DNA of 54,877 nt from positions 1-54,877 of the forward strand of contig CAYVQF010000037.1 in the NCBI GenBank assembly GCA_964454015.1, given 5' to 3'. The translations under genes were made by a program, and so were the position numbers. Of this stretch, positions 53,384 through 54,877 are shown in pieces (the first letter of the stretch is position 1; every line of letters begins with the position of its first letter). A model generated the notes under the pieces. It was not told the DNA's origin. It did not search any database and saw only the letters and a program-made list of their open reading frames with translations. This DNA is from CAYVQF01 sp964454015. Lineage in GTDB: Bacteria > Myxococcota_A > Bradymonadia > UBA4248.

Positions 53384-54001
53384 TCAAGCGCCAGAAGTGC
53401 GCAGCGTCGCGAGCGCAGCACCCAGCACCCGCAGGCTGGAGCGTCCCAAGATGAGCACCAACACCGCGGCGACCAAGAGGTCCGGCCACGACGCGTCGAA
53501 GAACCACACCGCGCCTGCGGCTAAGAAGACTGAGAGGTTGGTGGCGATGTCGTTGCGCGAACACTCCCAGACCGAGCTCATGTTGATGTCGTCGGCGCGG
53601 TGGCGCCACAGCAGCGCGAGGCAGAGGGTGTTGGCGGCCAAAGCCACGAGCGAAAAGGCGCCCATGACCTCGAAGAGCGGCGTGGTGGGGACGAGGAGCT
53701 TGTAGACGATCTGAGCGCTGACCACGAGCGCCGCTAGAAGGATGAGGCCGCCCTTGAACAGTGCGACTTTGGCCTTGGTGCCTTGGCCCTGTCCTACGGC
53801 CCACAGACTCAAGGCGTAGGTGAAGGCGTCGCCCAGGTTGTCCAGGCTGTCCGTGAGCAGAGCCGAAGAACGCGCGTAGATCGCCGCCCCGGCGACGACG
53901 ACGAACATCACCGCGTTGACAGCGAAGACCAGACGCAGGGTGCCCCGTTGGCGTTGCTGCAATGCTTCGAGATGACAACCGTCGCTGCAACAGCCGGCCA
54001 T
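53384..54001 (-). CDS. Cation diffusion facilitator (CDF) family transporter
   Basis: This 205-aa protein begins with a Cys-rich N-terminus (MAGCCSDGCH) that may bind metal. It has about six transmembrane helices: LRLVFAVNAVMFVVVAGAAI, then SSALLTDSLDNLGDAFTYAL (metal-site Asp motif of helix 2), and CSRNDIATNLSVFLAAGAVW (helix 5 motif). There is no C-terminal cytoplasmic domain, so it is a short CDF. It likely exports Zn2+ or Co2+/Cd2+ in exchange for protons; the exact ion is unknown. Start: ATG 54001. A 100-bp gap separates it from the membrane paralogues. Confidence 0.82.
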   Translation of the reverse strand: MAGCCSDGCHLEALQQRQRGTLRLVFAVNAVMFVVVAGAAIYARSSALLTDSLDNLGDAFTYALSLWAVGQGQGTKAKVALFKGGLILLAALVVSAQIVYKLLVPTTPLFEVMGAFSLVALAANTLCLALLWRHRADDINMSSVWECSRNDIATNLSVFLAAGAVWFFDASWPDLLVAAVLVLILGRSSLRVLGAALATLRTSGA

Positions 54002-54218
54002 GGGCGCGCTCCGTGGGTGCTCTTCGGTGGTGGACAGGCGGCAGGCGCGTGACGAGGCGCCGAGGCCCACATATAGTTGGGTTGCCGGGGATCACAGTCA
54101 AGCGGCTGGGTGCGCGCATGCTGGGCGGCATAAACGTGTCGTTCTGTACATGAGGTCCTTCGCGACCTTTGTGCTACCTTGAAGAGAGCTGCATTTCGCG
54201 GCTACCAAAAGGCAGGCC

Positions 54219-54371
54219 ATGGGCGACACCTCTCCGAAATCCAAGCAAAAACAAAAGCAACAACACGACACCAAGAAGAAGCAGACCGCGAGCAACACTG
54301 CGGCCAAGCAGGCGGCGTTTTCGCCTGCCAACGCCGGGCTGGACCTACCTAAGAAGAAGGGAGGAAAGTGA
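54219..54371 (+). CDS. Small Lys-rich protein (MGDxSPKSxQK type)
   Basis: This 50-aa protein starts MGDTSPKSKQKQKQQHDTKK and ends DLPKKKGGK. It is very basic, disordered and without cysteines. Small proteins opening MGDxSPKSxQK occur widely in Proteobacteria with unknown function, from memory. AAAAGGCAGG lies just upstream. The codon choice differs from a random frame (regular AAG/CAA Lys/Gln codons), which supports a real gene despite its length. It is divergent from the CDF gene across 217 bp. Confidence 0.65.
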   Translation: MGDTSPKSKQKQKQQHDTKKKQTASNTAAKQAAFSPANAGLDLPKKKGGK

Positions 54372-54506
54372 GTCAGAGCGCCGGGGGTTCTCTGCACCTC
54401 GAGCCGCCACCTTGGAGGCTCAGGCGCCAACGCTCGAGGCCTGCGGCATCGATGGCCGAGAGGAGCCTGTCCGCGCCCTTGTGCAGACTCACTCGGCCAT
54501 TCTCTC

Positions 54507-54877
54507 TCATTGTGCGCCTGCGTCCCCATGGGCCGTCCCCGTCGAGCCTGGCGTTGTGCTTGCTCGCACTTCGCTCGCGTCGGGTGCGGCGTCCATGGGC
54601 TGCGGATCCATTAGGCACACCGCCCCCTGGTCAAAGCCGAGCAGGGTTCCTGGGGCGATGGGGGTCCAGCGCTCGTTGGTGGTCAACGCTTCGGTGGCGA
54701 TGACCGCGACCCGATCAGCGGGTGTGGTCACCTGGCGAAAGTCGATGCTCACGTCTTCGTCGGCGAGCTGAGCGACGGCAAAAGGCGCCTGACGGATGAT
54801 GTAGGTGAGCTGGGTGGCGCAGTAGGTGCTCTTGTCGCACAACTGACCATCCGTGAGGGGGCCGAAAGACCGGACAC
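54507..54877 (-). CDS. Class II glutamine amidotransferase (YafJ-like), C-terminal part
   Basis: This is the 3' part of a gene running off the right edge; about 122 codons are visible and the frame is open to the last base. The sequence FGPLTDGQL, IRQAPFAVAQLADEDVSIDF, TTPADRVAVIATEALTTNERW and IAPGTLLGFDQGA matches the end of the YafJ/GATase II family, whose N-terminal Cys domain is outside the window. A 30-residue low-complexity tail (PMDAAPDASEVRAS...) extends beyond the usual end. The TTG-initiated shorter frame is not a separate gene. Confidence 0.85.
   Translation of the reverse strand, partial: VRSFGPLTDGQLCDKSTYCATQLTYIIRQAPFAVAQLADEDVSIDFRQVTTPADRVAVIATEALTTNERWTPIAPGTLLGFDQGAVCLMDPQPMDAAPDASEVRASTTPGSTGTAHGDAGAQ

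Overview
The window is 54.9 kb of GC-rich, densely coding bacterial DNA with no rRNA, tRNA, insertion sequence or CRISPR array visible. Gene content points to a Myxococcota/Bradymonadota-like ('deltaproteobacterial') organism, which is an inference. The signs are many lipoproteins, thrombospondin type-3 / vWA / MopE-type Cys-rich surface proteins, repeats of the CGPDGCGGVCG type, several Ser/Thr kinases (one fused to an ATPase/TPR module), a PEGA-TonB receptor and a bacterial V-type ATPase.

Layout. 0.1-7.6 kb (minus): complete V/A-type ATPase operon E-DUF2764-A-B-D-I-K, the short-operon arrangement known from Chlamydia, spirochaetes and Bacteroides. 7.9-11.4 kb: a DUF4105 (Lnb-like) membrane protein and a DUF4139 lipoprotein, convergent. 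11.7-15.7 kb (plus): an EF-P with Arg at the loop tip, a Yip1-like protein, a three-gene ExbB/ExbD (TolQ/TolR)-like stator module carrying a perfect 25-bp palindrome inside a coding sequence, and a small acidic lipoprotein. 15.8-19.4 kb: YqeY, then eutB-eutC-eutL (ethanolamine ammonia-lyase plus one microcompartment shell protein). 19.4-22.0 kb (minus): a Cys-rich repeat lipoprotein ending in an FGE/sulfatase-modifying-factor fold, plus a small lipoprotein. 22.2-26.3 kb: a hybrid histidine kinase and oligoribonuclease. 26.6-29.8 kb (plus): a large lipoprotein and a DUF1573 protein with an in-frame TGA at its conserved first Cys, a selenoprotein candidate. 29.9-36.4 kb (minus): cobalamin adenosyltransferase, PEGA/TonB receptor and Ser/Thr kinase as one unit, then XerD and a DUF4442 protein. 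36.9-44.8 kb (plus): two paralogous TSP3-vWA-MopE lipoproteins, a degenerate thiolase and a tail-anchored Ser/Thr kinase. 44.7-54.0 kb (minus): a nuclease, a Cys-rich lipoprotein, a kinase-ATPase-TPR giant, two paralogous membrane proteins and a CDF transporter. The right end holds a 50-codon Lys-rich protein and the C-terminus of a YafJ-type amidotransferase.

How genes connect. The adenosylcobalamin-dependent lyase EutBC and the ATP:cob(I)alamin adenosyltransferase at 29.9 kb form a plausible supply/use pair. The TonB receptor directly upstream of the adenosyltransferase could be the corrinoid importer, but this is only inferred. The most surprising signal is the UGA at codon 113 of the DUF1573 protein (28520-29818). 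It sits exactly where the family has the first Cys of its CGCT motif, the frame stays open for 319 codons after it, and a stem-loop with GU in its apical loop starts 9 nt downstream. Second is the stator-like module at 13.1-15.3 kb, where the Asp-bearing transmembrane helix and an ExbD-like periplasmic domain appear to lie on different proteins.
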